This document shows positions 31,680 through 43,100 of a DNA stretch of 47,036 nucleotides, piece after piece. The DNA is from Geosiphon pyriformis (taxonomy: Eukaryota; Glomeromycota; Glomeromycetes; Archaeosporales; Geosiphonaceae). The translations under genes were made by a program, and so were the position numbers. The DNA is taken from assembly GCA_016748015.1 (NCBI GenBank), contig JAAOMT010000008.1:61129-108164 (forward strand), given 5' to 3'. Numbering within the stretch: the stretch's first letter is position 1; every line of letters begins with the position of its first letter. Below the pieces are notes generated by a model. The model was given only the letters and a program-made list of their open reading frames with translations, was not told the DNA's origin and did no database searches.

Positions 31680-32095
31680 AAGAAGAGCCAATCAGCAAGA
31701 ACAAATGAGAATTGAAATCAGAACTTAATTCTAATTCAAACTGCACTAATAATAACAATAATTCAAACTCCACTGATAACAACAACAATTCAAACTTTAC
31801 TAAATGACAACAATGATTCAAACTTTGCCAACAACAATTCAAATTCTGCTTCAAACACTAAACAATATATCATGCTTTTAGATCTTACAATAGAGCAAAA
31901 ATTAACTAAATTCAGTAATAATAATGAAGGCATTATGTCTGAACATGTACATAATACAGATGCAAGATTTGAATGTAGATATTCTGAACAGACCACTATA
32001 GTTAAAAACTCCAGTCATGTATAAAATTAGATTTACAAATAGCAATAGAAATTACAGCAACAACATTAATACAAAAAAAATTTAGAAGATTTTGC
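31680..32095 (+). pseudogene. TE-D dUTPase N-terminal fragment with Asn/Ser-rich leader
   Basis: An Asn/Ser-rich segment (31725-31860) parallels the one before the TE-C dUTPase (18565-18620). Next comes an F-S-N-N-N-E-G-I-M segment and then motif 1 in the form H-N-T-D-A-R-F-E-C-R-Y (near 31950-31983), where G and D/L are changed. The match ends in the region before motif 2, at an R-S-like codon pair near 32090. The sequence then jumps to the 3' terminal codons seen in TE-C. Confidence 0.75.
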
Positions 32096-32123
32096 AGGAG
32101 CTCAATATTAAAAGAGGGAATAA
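32096..32123 (+). promoter_or_regulatory. TE-D 3' coding end and polypurine tract
   Basis: GGAGCTCAATATTAA (32097-32111) is the same end as TE-C 23051-23065. It is followed by AAGAGGGAATAA and then TGTTA of the 3' LTR. This is the least decayed polypurine tract in the window. Confidence 0.75.
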
Positions 32124-33108
32124 TGTTATTCATAGAATATAAGAAGTATATTAGCATATAAATTAACCAATCAAAAGGAGATATAATAAATGTGGAATTC
32201 CAGAATTTCTCTTAGAGGAATTGCAGAATTCCAGAAATTTTAGGATTCTCATATGAGAAATTGCAAGATTCCAGAATTCTAAGATTTCTGTATAAGGAAT
32301 TGCAGGATTTCTGGAATTTCAGGATTTCTAGCTAGAGAATTGAGGAATTCAAGAAATCTTATATAACATAAATTATATATATATAGTGAGAGTATTAAAA
32401 GCAGAAAAAACAATTTCAGAAGAATTCAATAGAGTTTTATTAATTTAGAACAATCCTCTTTCTTCTCTATTTATTAATTCTTATTTCAAAGATAGTTGCT
32501 ATCAACCAAAATATAATTATATAAATAAAAAATTTCTCCAATTCTTCAAATCTATGTTATTGTTGTTTGTTTGAAAATATAATTACTCTTCTATTTATCA
32601 ATACTTTATGTTAATAAAATCCAATACTTAATCATACTAGAACAATAGTTTTCGATTACAGCTATTGACAGAATACTAATTTCTTATTTTTTTTTCATTT
32701 TTTTTTCATTTTTCATTTATTTTCTTTTATTTTTTTTTCTTTTATTTTTTTTTTTGTTTGTTGATTTACTACTGATTAAAGAAATTAAGCACTGAATAAT
32801 TAATGTCAAAGATAGTCTGGTAAAAGACCCAGAAATAAGGGTAGAATTATATATATTAATGGATAGCTTATCAGAAGAGCACGACTATCAGATTAAACCA
32901 GCCACCACACTGAAAACAGAAATTAAAAAAACAACTTGAGAAATCAACTAAAACCAACCATAATGAATCTCTGTTCATTATACAAAAAACTCAACCAAAA
33001 CCTTCAGATCAACAAAATTTTCAGATATTACCAACAACATTATATCAATTAAGCACCAAGTTACAGGTTTGTTATTTGATTTAAGACCCCAAATAATTAT
33101 CTGTAACA
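32124..33108 (+). repeat. 3' LTR of TE-D
   Basis: Direct repeat of 29796-30775, with TGTTATTCATAGAATATAAG at its left end and CTGTAACA at its right. Most differences between the two are A/G or C/T. The T-rich tract (32680-32757) is longer than in the 5' copy. Confidence 0.92.
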
Positions 33109-33131
33109 CTGACCTATGTTCAAAAAGCTGA

Positions 33132-34279
33132 TCCATTATTTCTTTATTATTAACAAACTGCAATACTAATGTCATTTTTTTCTCTGTTTGAACTTGCTCG
33201 AAAGGTTTCAAATTGTACAAAGATGGATAGTGCACAGCCTCATTAAGAAAATCTTTAGACAAATTGGCTTTAGACTTTAGCTTCTTTCTAATTATATGAT
33301 CTCATTTCTTACATGTGTCCTAATTGATGAAACTAAACTGAGTTTTGTATTCAATTATAAGCTGTAAAACAACCAAAACTAAATAAGAGAACTGCTTGTC
33401 TGAGATAGCTTTATGTAAAATTATGGATAAAAAAAACTTCACATCCAAATTTGCTTTCTTCAAACTTGGACCAGAAAGACTTTTAGTTGACAGAAAAATG
33501 CCCAAATACTAATAAGCCTCACCAGTCTTTGCAATTAAAATTGGAGATCCACTAACTTCCAAAAAAATATTACTGGTCTTCAGGTTGATAGGAATAATAA
33601 CTGTTTTATCTGTGTTAATCAATATATCTAATAAATCAAAAAACTTGCTAGTAATATTCAAAATGTTCTGTGTTGCTGTGTGACAATTGCCAACCCAAAT
33701 GGTATCATCCACAAAAGTGCCAGCAGCCAAATATAAAATCAGATCAGTGTTTAACTCAATTCTGCCTATTTTGGCCACAAATTTAGAATCAACTTGATAC
33801 CCAAAAAGCAATTCATGCTTCTTGACTTTACACAATAAAAAATCGTAAAAGATTCTCCACAGAAGAGAAAAAACTTCATTCTGGTCCAGACTATCATGAA
33901 CTCTGTAACTTTTAGACAAGCCAAAGTCTATCATAACCCTATTCATGCAGCTATTGTAAATATGGCCAAAAAATTTAACAAACTTTTCACACATCTTAAT
34001 TTTCTCCAGACTCTTTTTCAAATGCAACTAGTCTACAAAATTGTAAGCCTTGTGTATGTTCTAAAGAACCAACCAGATTTTTCTGCCTTTTCTCAAAGCA
34101 TCTTTTACAACAAATCTTACCACAAAGATAGGAGATTGAGTAGAAATGCCCCTCAAAACTGAAAAATTATTATTATGCAGAACATTATGTGTATTGTAAA
34201 TCTTCAAAATATGATCAGACAGAATTTTTAAGAGAATTTTCTTAGCAGTCTCAATAAGAACAATAAGTCTGGTGTTCAT
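33132..34279 (-). pseudogene. LINE copy 1 ORF2: reverse transcriptase
   Basis: R-L-I-V-L-I-E-T-A-K-K-I-L (34279-34230) and N-F-S-V-L-R-G-I-S-T-Q-S-P-I (near 34160-34125) are typical non-LTR RT blocks. L-D-Q-N-E-V-F-S-L-L-W-R-I-F-Y-D (near 33880-33840) is the Q-G-x-x-x-S-P-L-L-W block with changes. T-F-V-D-D-T-I-W (catalytic pair at 33709-33704) is intact. G-I-F-L-S-T-K-S-L-S (33505-33475) follows. The frame is interrupted by TAG near 34030 (Trp expected) and by several further stops. The open part 33262-33132 runs on to E-I-M-D-Q-L-F-E-H at the TE-D junction. Confidence 0.88.
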
Positions 34280-35056
34280 TAAAACTTTTTCCCACTTATA
34301 AGATTTCAGAATTATTAATACCCAGACTTCTTTCTAAACATTAGGAATGAATTTACATACTAAATACAAGTTGAATAAACAGAGAAGAATGACCAGAACA
34401 AACTTGTTATAGTGCTTCCACAATTCATTAAAGATATCAGACAATCCAGCAGCTTTGCCATTTGGAAGATTCTTGATTACTGACAAGAACTTATCGGAAT
34501 CAATTTGCTTCATCACACCAGAAAACACATCATTATTAACATAATCAAGAAATGCAAATTGTCTTTGCCAATGGGAAGGAATAAAAAATTTAACTGTGTG
34601 CTTTCTGGTCCAATTTTCTATAATTGAATCCACTTTGTCTTTGACCAAGTCTGGCTCTAAAACCAAATCTTCATTATTAACCAAATAATCCAATATAACT
34701 TTTCTAAAAGACTTTTTCAACACACTCCTGATCATTTGACCCTTATTGTTTACAAAAGCTTCTATATGCTTAGCAATAACTGCTCTAATTTAAAAATCTT
34801 CAGTTGCTTTGGAATCTGAAAACTTATGAGATCTATAGAATTTCTTAGAACATGTTAGTAATTGTTCAATCAACACTTTGTCATAACCAATATCCAAAAA
34901 TCTCTTGAATTTCACAGTCTGGTTAAAGTCCAAGTCAACCCATTTATTGACCAAAACCTGAAATTTTCCCAAATTTCCTAACTTATATGCTTCTAAAATT
35001 TTTGCCACCAACAGTTTTAACTTGTGAAATCTAGAAGATACAGCAGATTTAACCAA
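34280..35056 (-). pseudogene. LINE copy 1 ORF2: region between endonuclease and RT
   Basis: Two open stretches (35056-34790 and 34735-34334) carry the linker and the start of RT. The first is Lys/Leu-rich and helical. The second includes H-W-Q-R-Q-F and then I-K-N-L-P-N-G-K-A-A-G-L-S-D-I-F-N-E-L-W-K-H (near 34475-34415), the early RT block in which non-LTR RTs carry K-A-x-G-x-D/S. Stops lie between the two. Confidence 0.75.
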
Positions 35057-35059
35057 CCC

Positions 35060-35989
35060 ACCATCCTTAGATCATGTTTTCATTAAAGTGGCTTTCACTA
35101 CAAAGCACACCACTTGATAAAGCAGTGTCCATATTCCATTAATGTCACCTTTGTTTTTGTAATATTTAAAGCTGTCAGCAGTTATTAAAGCAGTAGCCAA
35201 AGACAAATTCCTAAACTTCTTTCAAACTTCCTTACTAATGTTGCTGACTTTGTATTTCCACTTATCTTTTGTAGTCTGTTTGCATACTAAATTAAGCTGA
35301 GAACTGGGAAGGCCCCCCAAACCAATGTCCACTGCCATGACCAAATGATCAGAATCAAAGAATTCAACTAGACAATAAATCTGTTGGTTGAAAGAAAAAC
35401 TGCAAAGACTATTACTAATTAGAATAAAATCTATACACTTTTGAACACCTCTTGAATTAGACCATATGAAAAGCTTGTGCAAAAAAGAACCTCGTAAAGA
35501 ATTAAGCAAACTCAGGTCCAAAAATTTCTTAAAGCTTACACTGTGGCCAGAATTATTCTCATTAAAGTCTCCACCAAAAACAACAAAAGTACTGTTATTT
35601 AAAGTCTTAGCCACTATTAAATTGACAACATGTAAATAAGCCAGTCTCTTTTTCAAAGTAGCACCCATGTATAAGCCCAAAATTGTCATTGAGAGTTTGT
35701 TCTTGAAAAGTAACTTCACAGAAATGAGTCGACCTAGCACTTTAGAAACTTTATACACATGCTGTGCTAGAGAAACATTTATAATTATGGCTATGTCTGA
35801 ATCCAAGTAACCAAACTCCAAACCAGAAGTAAACACTCAGACACTATCAAACTTATTCATGATCCATGGATGAACTTTGTTTCTCAACTTTGTTTCAGTA
35901 ACCACAGAAATCATGTTGCCTATATCTTTATGCCAGCAAATAATATTTTCCTATTTGGTAGGATTGTTCATGCCTCTGATATTACACAT
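35060..35989 (-). pseudogene. LINE copy 1 ORF2: APE-type endonuclease
   Basis: ORF2 appears to start at ATG 35989-35987, with M-C-N-I-R-G-M-N-N-P. The fold is the exonuclease-endonuclease-phosphatase type that nicks target DNA. V-V-T-E-T-K-L-R (near 35915-35890) carries the metal-binding Glu. Later come G-L-Y-M-G-A, V-F-G-G-D-F-N-E-N-N (near 35585-35560), I-D-F-I-L-I-S (near 35430) and F-D-S-D-H-L-V (near 35350), the catalytic S-D-H. All named residues are present, but a TAG near 35950 and another stop near 35837 break the frame. Confidence 0.85.
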
Positions 35990-36114
35990 AGCTACTTTTC
36001 ACATCAAATCATTTATTAAGATGTAAAAAGAGCCAAAGAACCCAAACCAGAACACAAATAATCTAATCTTTCTAATACTAAACTAATTGAGACCTTTAAA
36101 GCTACTATTTTTGA

Positions 36115-37939
36115 TTATAAACCATCCACCTTAGACATCAGAATCTTAGAACTATTTGAGCTAAGGTTAAAGACTATATTACTAGCAGCCAAAAAAAGAG
36201 GAGCAAACAGTGTTAACACACTATTAAAAGTTATATTCACATTCAAATGCAATACCAAAAGTGTAAGAATGGCTGGAAAGGAAGCACAAAAAGGGAGTAC
36301 TAACAGTACCAGTTCCACAGAAATTAACTTTTTCAAAATACTGAAAACTTGATCTACCAAGAGCTCTAAGGAGTGTTCCAAAGAGGCCAGACAAACACCT
36401 AAAGATAAGTTACCAGCTGAAACCAGAGAGAGATCACTATTCAAACTCAAGACACCAGAGAAAGGGGGACTAAAACCAGAAATAGGCCGAAAACTATTAG
36501 AACAACCAGCAAGTGAGACTACTTGGGCCCAAGATTTGCCACCAAAGACAGCAGGGCAAGATATTGGAACACTTTTTTTCTTATACAACTTTGCTAACTA
36601 AAGACAATGTTCATTAGAAGCAACCCTTTTAAATGGTCTTGAAAGCTTAGAAGGAGATATAACTAGTACATCACATTCCAAAGCAAAATGACCAAATTTC
36701 CCACATTTTTTACACCAAGCCAGATTCATTTTTGTCCAAGAAAATTTAATACCACCAATAATCAGCTCCATGCAAAAAGCAGACTCCAATGCCTTATCAG
36801 ATTTGAAACAAACAACAGTACAGTAGGTTCTGTTGCCAGTTTTTAGTGAACAATTAATGAAGTAAGTTTTTCCACCAGTTCTTTCTAAAAGATTACCCAA
36901 ATTATGAGCTGTAGTTCCTATTGGCAATGTAAACAACAGTGCCCTGAACTGATCTCTAGACACCAGATTTCCCAATTATCCACAGCCTTGGCCACATGCA
37001 TTGAATTTTTCCCAATCAGGAATAACTATCTTGAGACCAACAAATTAGCTTGATCTAATTCGGCAAATTCCACTACAGCCTTCTGTTATAATCTAATTAG
37101 TTGAATTTTGATTGATATAATTTCTCTAAATTTAGCAACTGCAATGACAATTATCTTCTTTGGCATATTCATGAGAATTTCTTTTATTATTATGGCCTGA
37201 TCTGAATAAATTCCTTGTTTTTTGAGATTACTGTTTACGTTGATCCCTTTTTTTCTGGCCAATAATGTGGCTATCTCCATGTTTTCTTCAAAAGTAAAGG
37301 TAGAACAGATAATTTTTTCAAATTTTGAGAGAGTAGTGGCCTCTTCAAAACCATTGACTGATGAAAAATTTTTTCTGATGAATTAAGTCTTTGCTGTTAC
37401 TGATTTTCCTTCTACAGCACTAAGATTAATATCAAGAACAGAAGACTTTCTAATGAATATTTTAACTTAAGATTTGACAATTTTTGGGTCAACCCATTTT
37501 TTTTCAAGAAAAATTTTAAGAGAGGGAAGGAAGGACCCATCATTTTCTTCCATGTTATAATCAATTAAGCCAAGAAGGAAGCCACAAACCAGATTAATAA
37601 TTACTTTTTTAGCTTTAGAGATGTTTGTTGCTGAACCAAAAAAAAACTATTGTCAACACCAAAAGAAATATTATCATCCCTATTATTGCCAAATATACTG
37701 TTTATATCTGAATATATACTATAACTAGGATCAGGTTTGACTAAAAAGATATCTTTTTTATCTCCAGAATGCTTGATATTACCAACAGAAACTCTCTTTT
37801 TCTGGAAGAAAAAACTCTCAACAGGACCATGAAGAACCCCTATGGGCATTTTCTTCTTAGACATAACACTATTTGAAACAGCAGTCAGATTTACCACAAA
37901 AAGATTATTTGATTGAGAAATGTTTGCAAGAGATAGCAA
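36115..37939 (-). pseudogene. LINE copy 1 ORF1 (RNA-binding, CCHC)
   Basis: ORF1 proteins coat the element RNA. The most upstream open part (37939-37601) starts with ATG and is Ser/Lys-rich. An RRM-like segment lies at 37280-37086 (I-I-I-K-E-I, then A-K-F-R-E-I-I-S-I-K-I-Q), and a second RRM-like part at 36975-36730 begins R-F/R-A-L-L-F-T-L-P. A knuckle of exact form C-x2-C-x4-H-x4-C lies at 36714-36673. The last part (36588-36115) is Ser/Leu-rich with a heptad-like L-x-S-L-E-H-S-L-E-L-L segment, possibly a coiled coil. Frames are interrupted by stops and indels. Confidence 0.75.
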
Positions 37940-37945
37940 GAAAAA

Positions 37946-40190
37946 ATAAAAACTTCTTTATTGAAAAAATACTTTTTGGGGTTTTTTGGAAGTAAGAGAA
38001 AAAGAAGTTTTTTTACATAAAAATTAAAAAATAATTAAAGTAGTAAATTAAAAATTAAAAGTTAGTAAGATTAAAAGATAATTTTTTTTAATATTAAAAC
38101 TACATATTAATATTTTTATAAAAAAACATATTGTAATATATTTTTTTAATATCTTAATTTGATATTTATTTTTATTATAAGCTGGTATTTATTGTTATTA
38201 TAAAATAGTGTTTGTTATTATATCTATTATTACTTTTTTAAAATTATTATTATGTTATATTAATTAAATAATTTATAACTTTATTAAAATTTTTAAATTA
38301 TTATATTGGTTTGAATTTTTAACAAATGTATAAAAAATATTATTTTTTATATTATTAAGAATTATTTGTATTATTAAGTTAAATATATAATTAAAGTATT
38401 AAAATTAAAGATATTTTGAGTTTTATTAAATGTTTTTCTCTTTTAATTTTTTTTTTATTTTTTTTATAAAAGTATTATTATTTGCAATATTATTTAAAAT
38501 AATAACAAAAAGTTGTTAAAAAAAATTGGTTTAATAACTAATAAAATAATAATAAAATTATATAAAAAAAAGATAAGTATAATTCTTTTTTAAACTGTTT
38601 TTTTAATTTTTTTGATTAAAAATTTGGCTTAAAACAATAATAAAAACTATTTAAGCTAATATTAAAAAAATGTGATTTTCAATAATTTAAATATTATAGT
38701 AATTTAAGTTTTAAATAATACTAATATTGAAAATTTAATTCTATAGCAATAATAAAAACTAACTTAAGTTAATATTAAAAAATATTATTTTTAATAATAT
38801 AAACACTATAATAATTCTAAGTTTTAAATAATATTAATATTAAAATTTGGTTTTAAAACAATAAAAAAAATATAGTTTTTAATAATATAAATACTATAAT
38901 AATTCTAAGTCTTAAATAATATTAATATTAAAAATTTGGTTTTAAAACAATAATAAAAACCAATTTAAATTAATATTAAAAACACAATTTTTAATAATAT
39001 TAGTATTATAATATTTTTAAGTTTTAAATAATATTAATTTGCTATATAATATGCCGATTTTATTATTGATTATTAACTAATTCAAATTTATACAGAAGAT
39101 ATACATATGTATATTTAATATAATTTTATAATATTTTAATATTTATTTTATCATATTATTTACTTATTAAAACAAAATTAATTATTGTTATTATTATTAT
39201 TAATATAATAAATAATAATAAAAATAAAGATTTTGTTATTAAAAAATATTTAAAGATTTAATGAAAAAAAAAATTTGTATTTAATAATACTTAAATATAT
39301 TTATTATATTATAAGTATAAGTAAAATAAAAAAAATATTTTATAATAAAAATAGTAATTATTTTTAATTTTTGTTTATTCAAAGTATAAAATATTATAAT
39401 TTTATTTTTAATTATATTAATACAAATAAATTATAAAATAGCATTTAAATATTAAAATATTTTAATTAATTCAGAAATTTTTACTATAACAAATAATTAT
39501 TAACAGTTAATAAGCCAGATAACAATTATATTACAAAATTTTTTATTATTAATATTAATAATAATTATTACAAAAAATAAAATAATTTTCTAGTTAGATT
39601 AATAATTTAACTTATTAAATTATTTTGTTAATTAACTTGCAATTTTTTTAAATATTTTGTTTTTTTATGATATTTTTTATTATAATATATGCTTTTTAAT
39701 AGAAAGTTTTTAAATAATATTATAAAAATTTATTAGTACTTATAAATTTATAAAAAATAATTTATACATATTTAAAATTATATATTTATCTATTTTTTTT
39801 TGTTTATTTAAACTTATTAAAATAATTTTATAATTTATTCTAAAAACTATGTTTATTAAAAATATTAATATTTAAATTATTTAAGTTATCAAATTCTATT
39901 ATTTTAAATTTTAAATTTTTAATAACATTAAATAATACAATTAATAAGTTTATTTTAATAAGTTAAAAAATAAAGTTGTTTATATATATTTAATTTTATA
40001 TATATTTTTAATTAATTATAAATATTAAGCAAAATAATAATTAAAAAATAAATAATATAAAAAATATAATTTTTTAATTGTATTAAACTTAAACAAGTTT
40101 ATAAACTTTAAAAATTTGGTTTATTTTAAATTTAATTTATAATTTAAACTAAACTTAAATAATATTTAAAGTTTAATTTAGTTTAATTTA
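37946..40190. other. Extremely AT-rich DNA between the two LINE copies
   Basis: G and C almost vanish here apart from a short phrase near 37970-38000 next to the LINE 5' end. Homopolymer A/T runs are frequent. I find no coding signal, no LTR end and no remainder of TE-B. One clear tandem repeat lies at 38618-39040. The rest could be fully decayed transposons or a distinct AT-rich spacer. Confidence 0.55.
38618..39040. repeat. Tandem repeat, four units of ~112 bp (one shortened)
   Basis: Units start with AAAATTTGGTTTTAAAACAATAA or a close variant at about 38618, 38730, 38842 and 38930. Each continues through a TTAATATTAA phrase, TTTTTAATAATAT, ACTATAATAATT and AAGTTTTAAATAATATTAATATT. Three units are 111-112 bp. 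The third is about 88 bp and lacks the ACTAACTTAAGTTAATATT part. Confidence 0.8.
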
Positions 40191-43100
40191 ATCAAATTTT
40201 TTTTTTTATTTATAAATAAATCTCAACTATTATTTAGTATAAAAAACCAAATTAAGAGATTCACATTATATACAATTTACACTTTTACTACATATAATCA
40301 GTTACTTAAACCAAATAAAATATTACAATATATTTATATAAATTGAAATCTTACTTTTTAAACCAAAAAAAAAGCACAAATTATGTCTATTAAAACTAAA
40401 TGTTAAAAACTTAATAACTTTTAATATACAAATCATATTATTTGAAAGCTTCTTTTTTATTTTATATAACAAATTAGAAACCAAATTGTTATTTCTAATT
40501 AGACTGGTTTTTTTATATTAACTTTATATTTAAATCTAAAAAGCCAAATTCTTAAATAATATAACTTTACCAAATATTTTACAAATTTCAAAACAGTTAA
40601 ATAACACTTTTTTATTTTTAAATATTAAAATAGCTTTTAAAACTTATTTTTTTAATACAAAACTCTTGTAAACTATTGTATACAAATTTATATTAAACAA
40701 ATACAAAGAAAAGTTTATAAAACAGTAAAGTAAAAAAAAATACAGATATTTAACAACAATTTTCAAAGTTTAAAAATTCAAAAAGTATTTTTTTATAAAC
40801 ATTAGCATTTTTAAAATAAACAAACACATAATTTAATAGTTTTATTTTATTACATAGCAAATACAAAATATCTAAATATGTTTTATTAAACAATTTTTTT
40901 TAATTATAATCAGCAGTCTTTTATATATAACTTTATTAAGTAAATATAAAAATTGGCCAATTTTTTATAAGTAAATTTAAACAATATATGTAAATTAAAG
41001 TATTATATTTATGCAGTTAAAAACCAGTTTATAATTTAAATTAGTAAACCAAAAATTGCATTCTAATTAAAGCCAGCTTTCTATTAAGCACATAAAATTA
41101 ATCTGTATAAATCATAAACAAAGTGATAAATATTGCTAAAAACAACTATATTTTTAACTTCAATAAAATATTTGTATATTTTACATAGCAAAAAAAGAGA
41201 AATTAAGTGATTTTATCTACTAACAAATTAATTCTGTTATTGTTTAGAATCTTAAAATAATTCTTAACTTTTAATTATCTAACCAAAAAACTTTTATTGT
41301 TTATTAAATTAGCAATATATATTTTTCTATTCAGTAAATTTTTCAAAAGTCCAGTATAATAATATTAAATTTTAAACCACAAGTATTAATAACTGTATAG
41401 TTATCTTAGTAAACAATTATTGTACAAAAGGCTAGAATATATTCTAAAAACAAAGTAATAATCTGCAATTTAGCTATTATAGAAAACAAAAACATGTGTA
41501 TTCTAATATTAATATTTTTATTTATGATCAAAAAATAAGCAGTAGCTTTACAAGTAATCTTAACAAAATTTAAATTCTTAAAAGATTTATTAATAAATAC
41601 TTTAATTATATTTAACCAAATTTTATGTAATTATTTATATATATTACAAAATATTTTGAAATTAAAAACATTTAAGCTTTGCAAATTTTTAATACAATTA
41701 AAACCAATTACTAAATAATTATTCTTACACAAAAACTTTAATGTCAAATTACACCAAGAAAGCATAAGTTTTTTTAAATTCAATTTTTTTTATCTATAAA
41801 ATATCTTTTAATTTATAATACAATCTTTTTTATCCAAAATTTTGTCATTAAACACAATTCCAAACTGTTTCAAAAAATAAACAGAATTATAATACAAAAA
41901 CTTCTTTAGAATGTTTAATATTAAATATTTATCAAAACTATAAAACATACTAAACAATCTATTATTCAAAAAATATTTATTATTTTAACAAAAAAATTAT
42001 TTACAAAATAAATGCACAACTTAACAAAATTTTGAAATAAATTTAATAAAGCCCACTTTATAATTTGTAAATCCAAAAACTAATGATCAAAAAAACATTA
42101 AAAAATGTTTATAGCATTAAAAAATACAATTATTAATGCCAATTTTACTTTAAATTACATTTGCTTAAAAGTTTTTAAATTATACAAAAAAAATTATGTA
42201 ATATTTTACTAAAAAAATCTTATAGCAAATTGGTTTTTAATATAAGTCTTATTTTGAATATAATATCTTATTTGTGAAACATACTCTTTAAAATAAAATT
42301 AACTATAAATAATAACTAACTATAGGCTACAATATAGCTAATATTAAATAAAAAAATTGTTTATCTGTAATTGTTTTTTGTAGTACTAAGTTGGCAAAAA
42401 ACTAAACATCAAAATAAATCTTAGCCAAATTTGGCTTAAACAGACTTTTAATTAACAAAAAATATCCAAGTATCTATGTAGTTTATTTTTTAAAAAAGCT
42501 GTCTTAATATTCTAATTAATAGAAATAACTACTGTTTTTTTATTATTAATTAAAACATTATTAATTTTAAAAAATTTACTAACAATATCCAAAATATATT
42601 GAATAAAAGCTTAACAAATTCTAACCCAAATTGTATTATTTATAAAGGCATCTATTACAATAAATAATATTTTTTTTTACGGTTTTTTATTTTGTTAGTC
42701 TTTACAATAAACTTGGTATTAATTTAATACTTATATAAATGTTTTTGTTTTTTGATTTTATATAAAAAAAAAAGATAAATAATTTTTTAAAGGAAAAAAG
42801 AATTTTACCTAAATTTAACTTATTATAAATTCTATAATTACATAAAAGCCCAAAGTTAATTATTATTTTATTTATTTTGTTTTTATATATATTACTAAAA
42901 GATTTTATGAACTAATTATATATTTTAATATATTGTAAATTAGTTTTTAAATAATATCAACCAATTAAGTTTTAAGTTTTATACATATTTTATAGAACCA
43001 ATTAAAGTTTTCTGGTTTTTTTCAAAATATTTTTAAATACTGATTTAATAATAATTACCAGAAACTAAGTTGATTTATTCTTTAAAACCAAAATATTATC

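Larger units (their letters stand above)
29796..33108 (+). mobile_element. TE-D: short non-autonomous LTR retrotransposon inserted in LINE copy 1
   Basis: A 3.3-kb element with 5' LTR 29796-30775, PBS, a 1.35-kb internal region, PPT and 3' LTR 32124-33108. The internal region lacks PR, RT, RNase H and integrase. It keeps the gag start (AAAGTGGCA near 30837), a minisatellite, an Asn/Ser-rich segment, the first half of a dUTPase, and the last codons of the 3' extra coding stretch. It looks like an internal-deletion derivative of a TE-C-like element that depended on relatives. It is flanked by a 23-bp duplication (29773-29795 and 33109-33131). Confidence 0.9.
28013..37945 (-). mobile_element. 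LINE copy 1 (APE-RT-RNase H), inserted in TE-B and split by TE-D
   Basis: A non-LTR retrotransposon read on the minus strand, 6.6 kb without the TE-D insertion (29796-33131). Order in its own direction: ORF1 with an RRM-like segment and CCHC knuckle (37939-36115), ORF2 start near 35989, APE-type endonuclease, RT with F-V-D-D, C-terminal region, RNase H and a terminal Cys-containing segment. An RNase H after RT together with an APE endonuclease fits the I/Tad1-type groups, which are common in fungi, though I did not build a tree. No target duplication or tail could be fixed. Stops and indels disable all ORFs. Confidence 0.88.

Noticed and set aside
33896-34162. 88-codon plus-strand open frame
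   Set aside because: Antisense to the LINE RT, whose blocks are clearly readable on the minus strand.
37946-40190. Mitochondrial DNA insertion, suggested by the extreme AT content
   Set aside because: No recognisable mitochondrial gene or RNA. The repeat units are simple and the flanks are nuclear-type LINEs.
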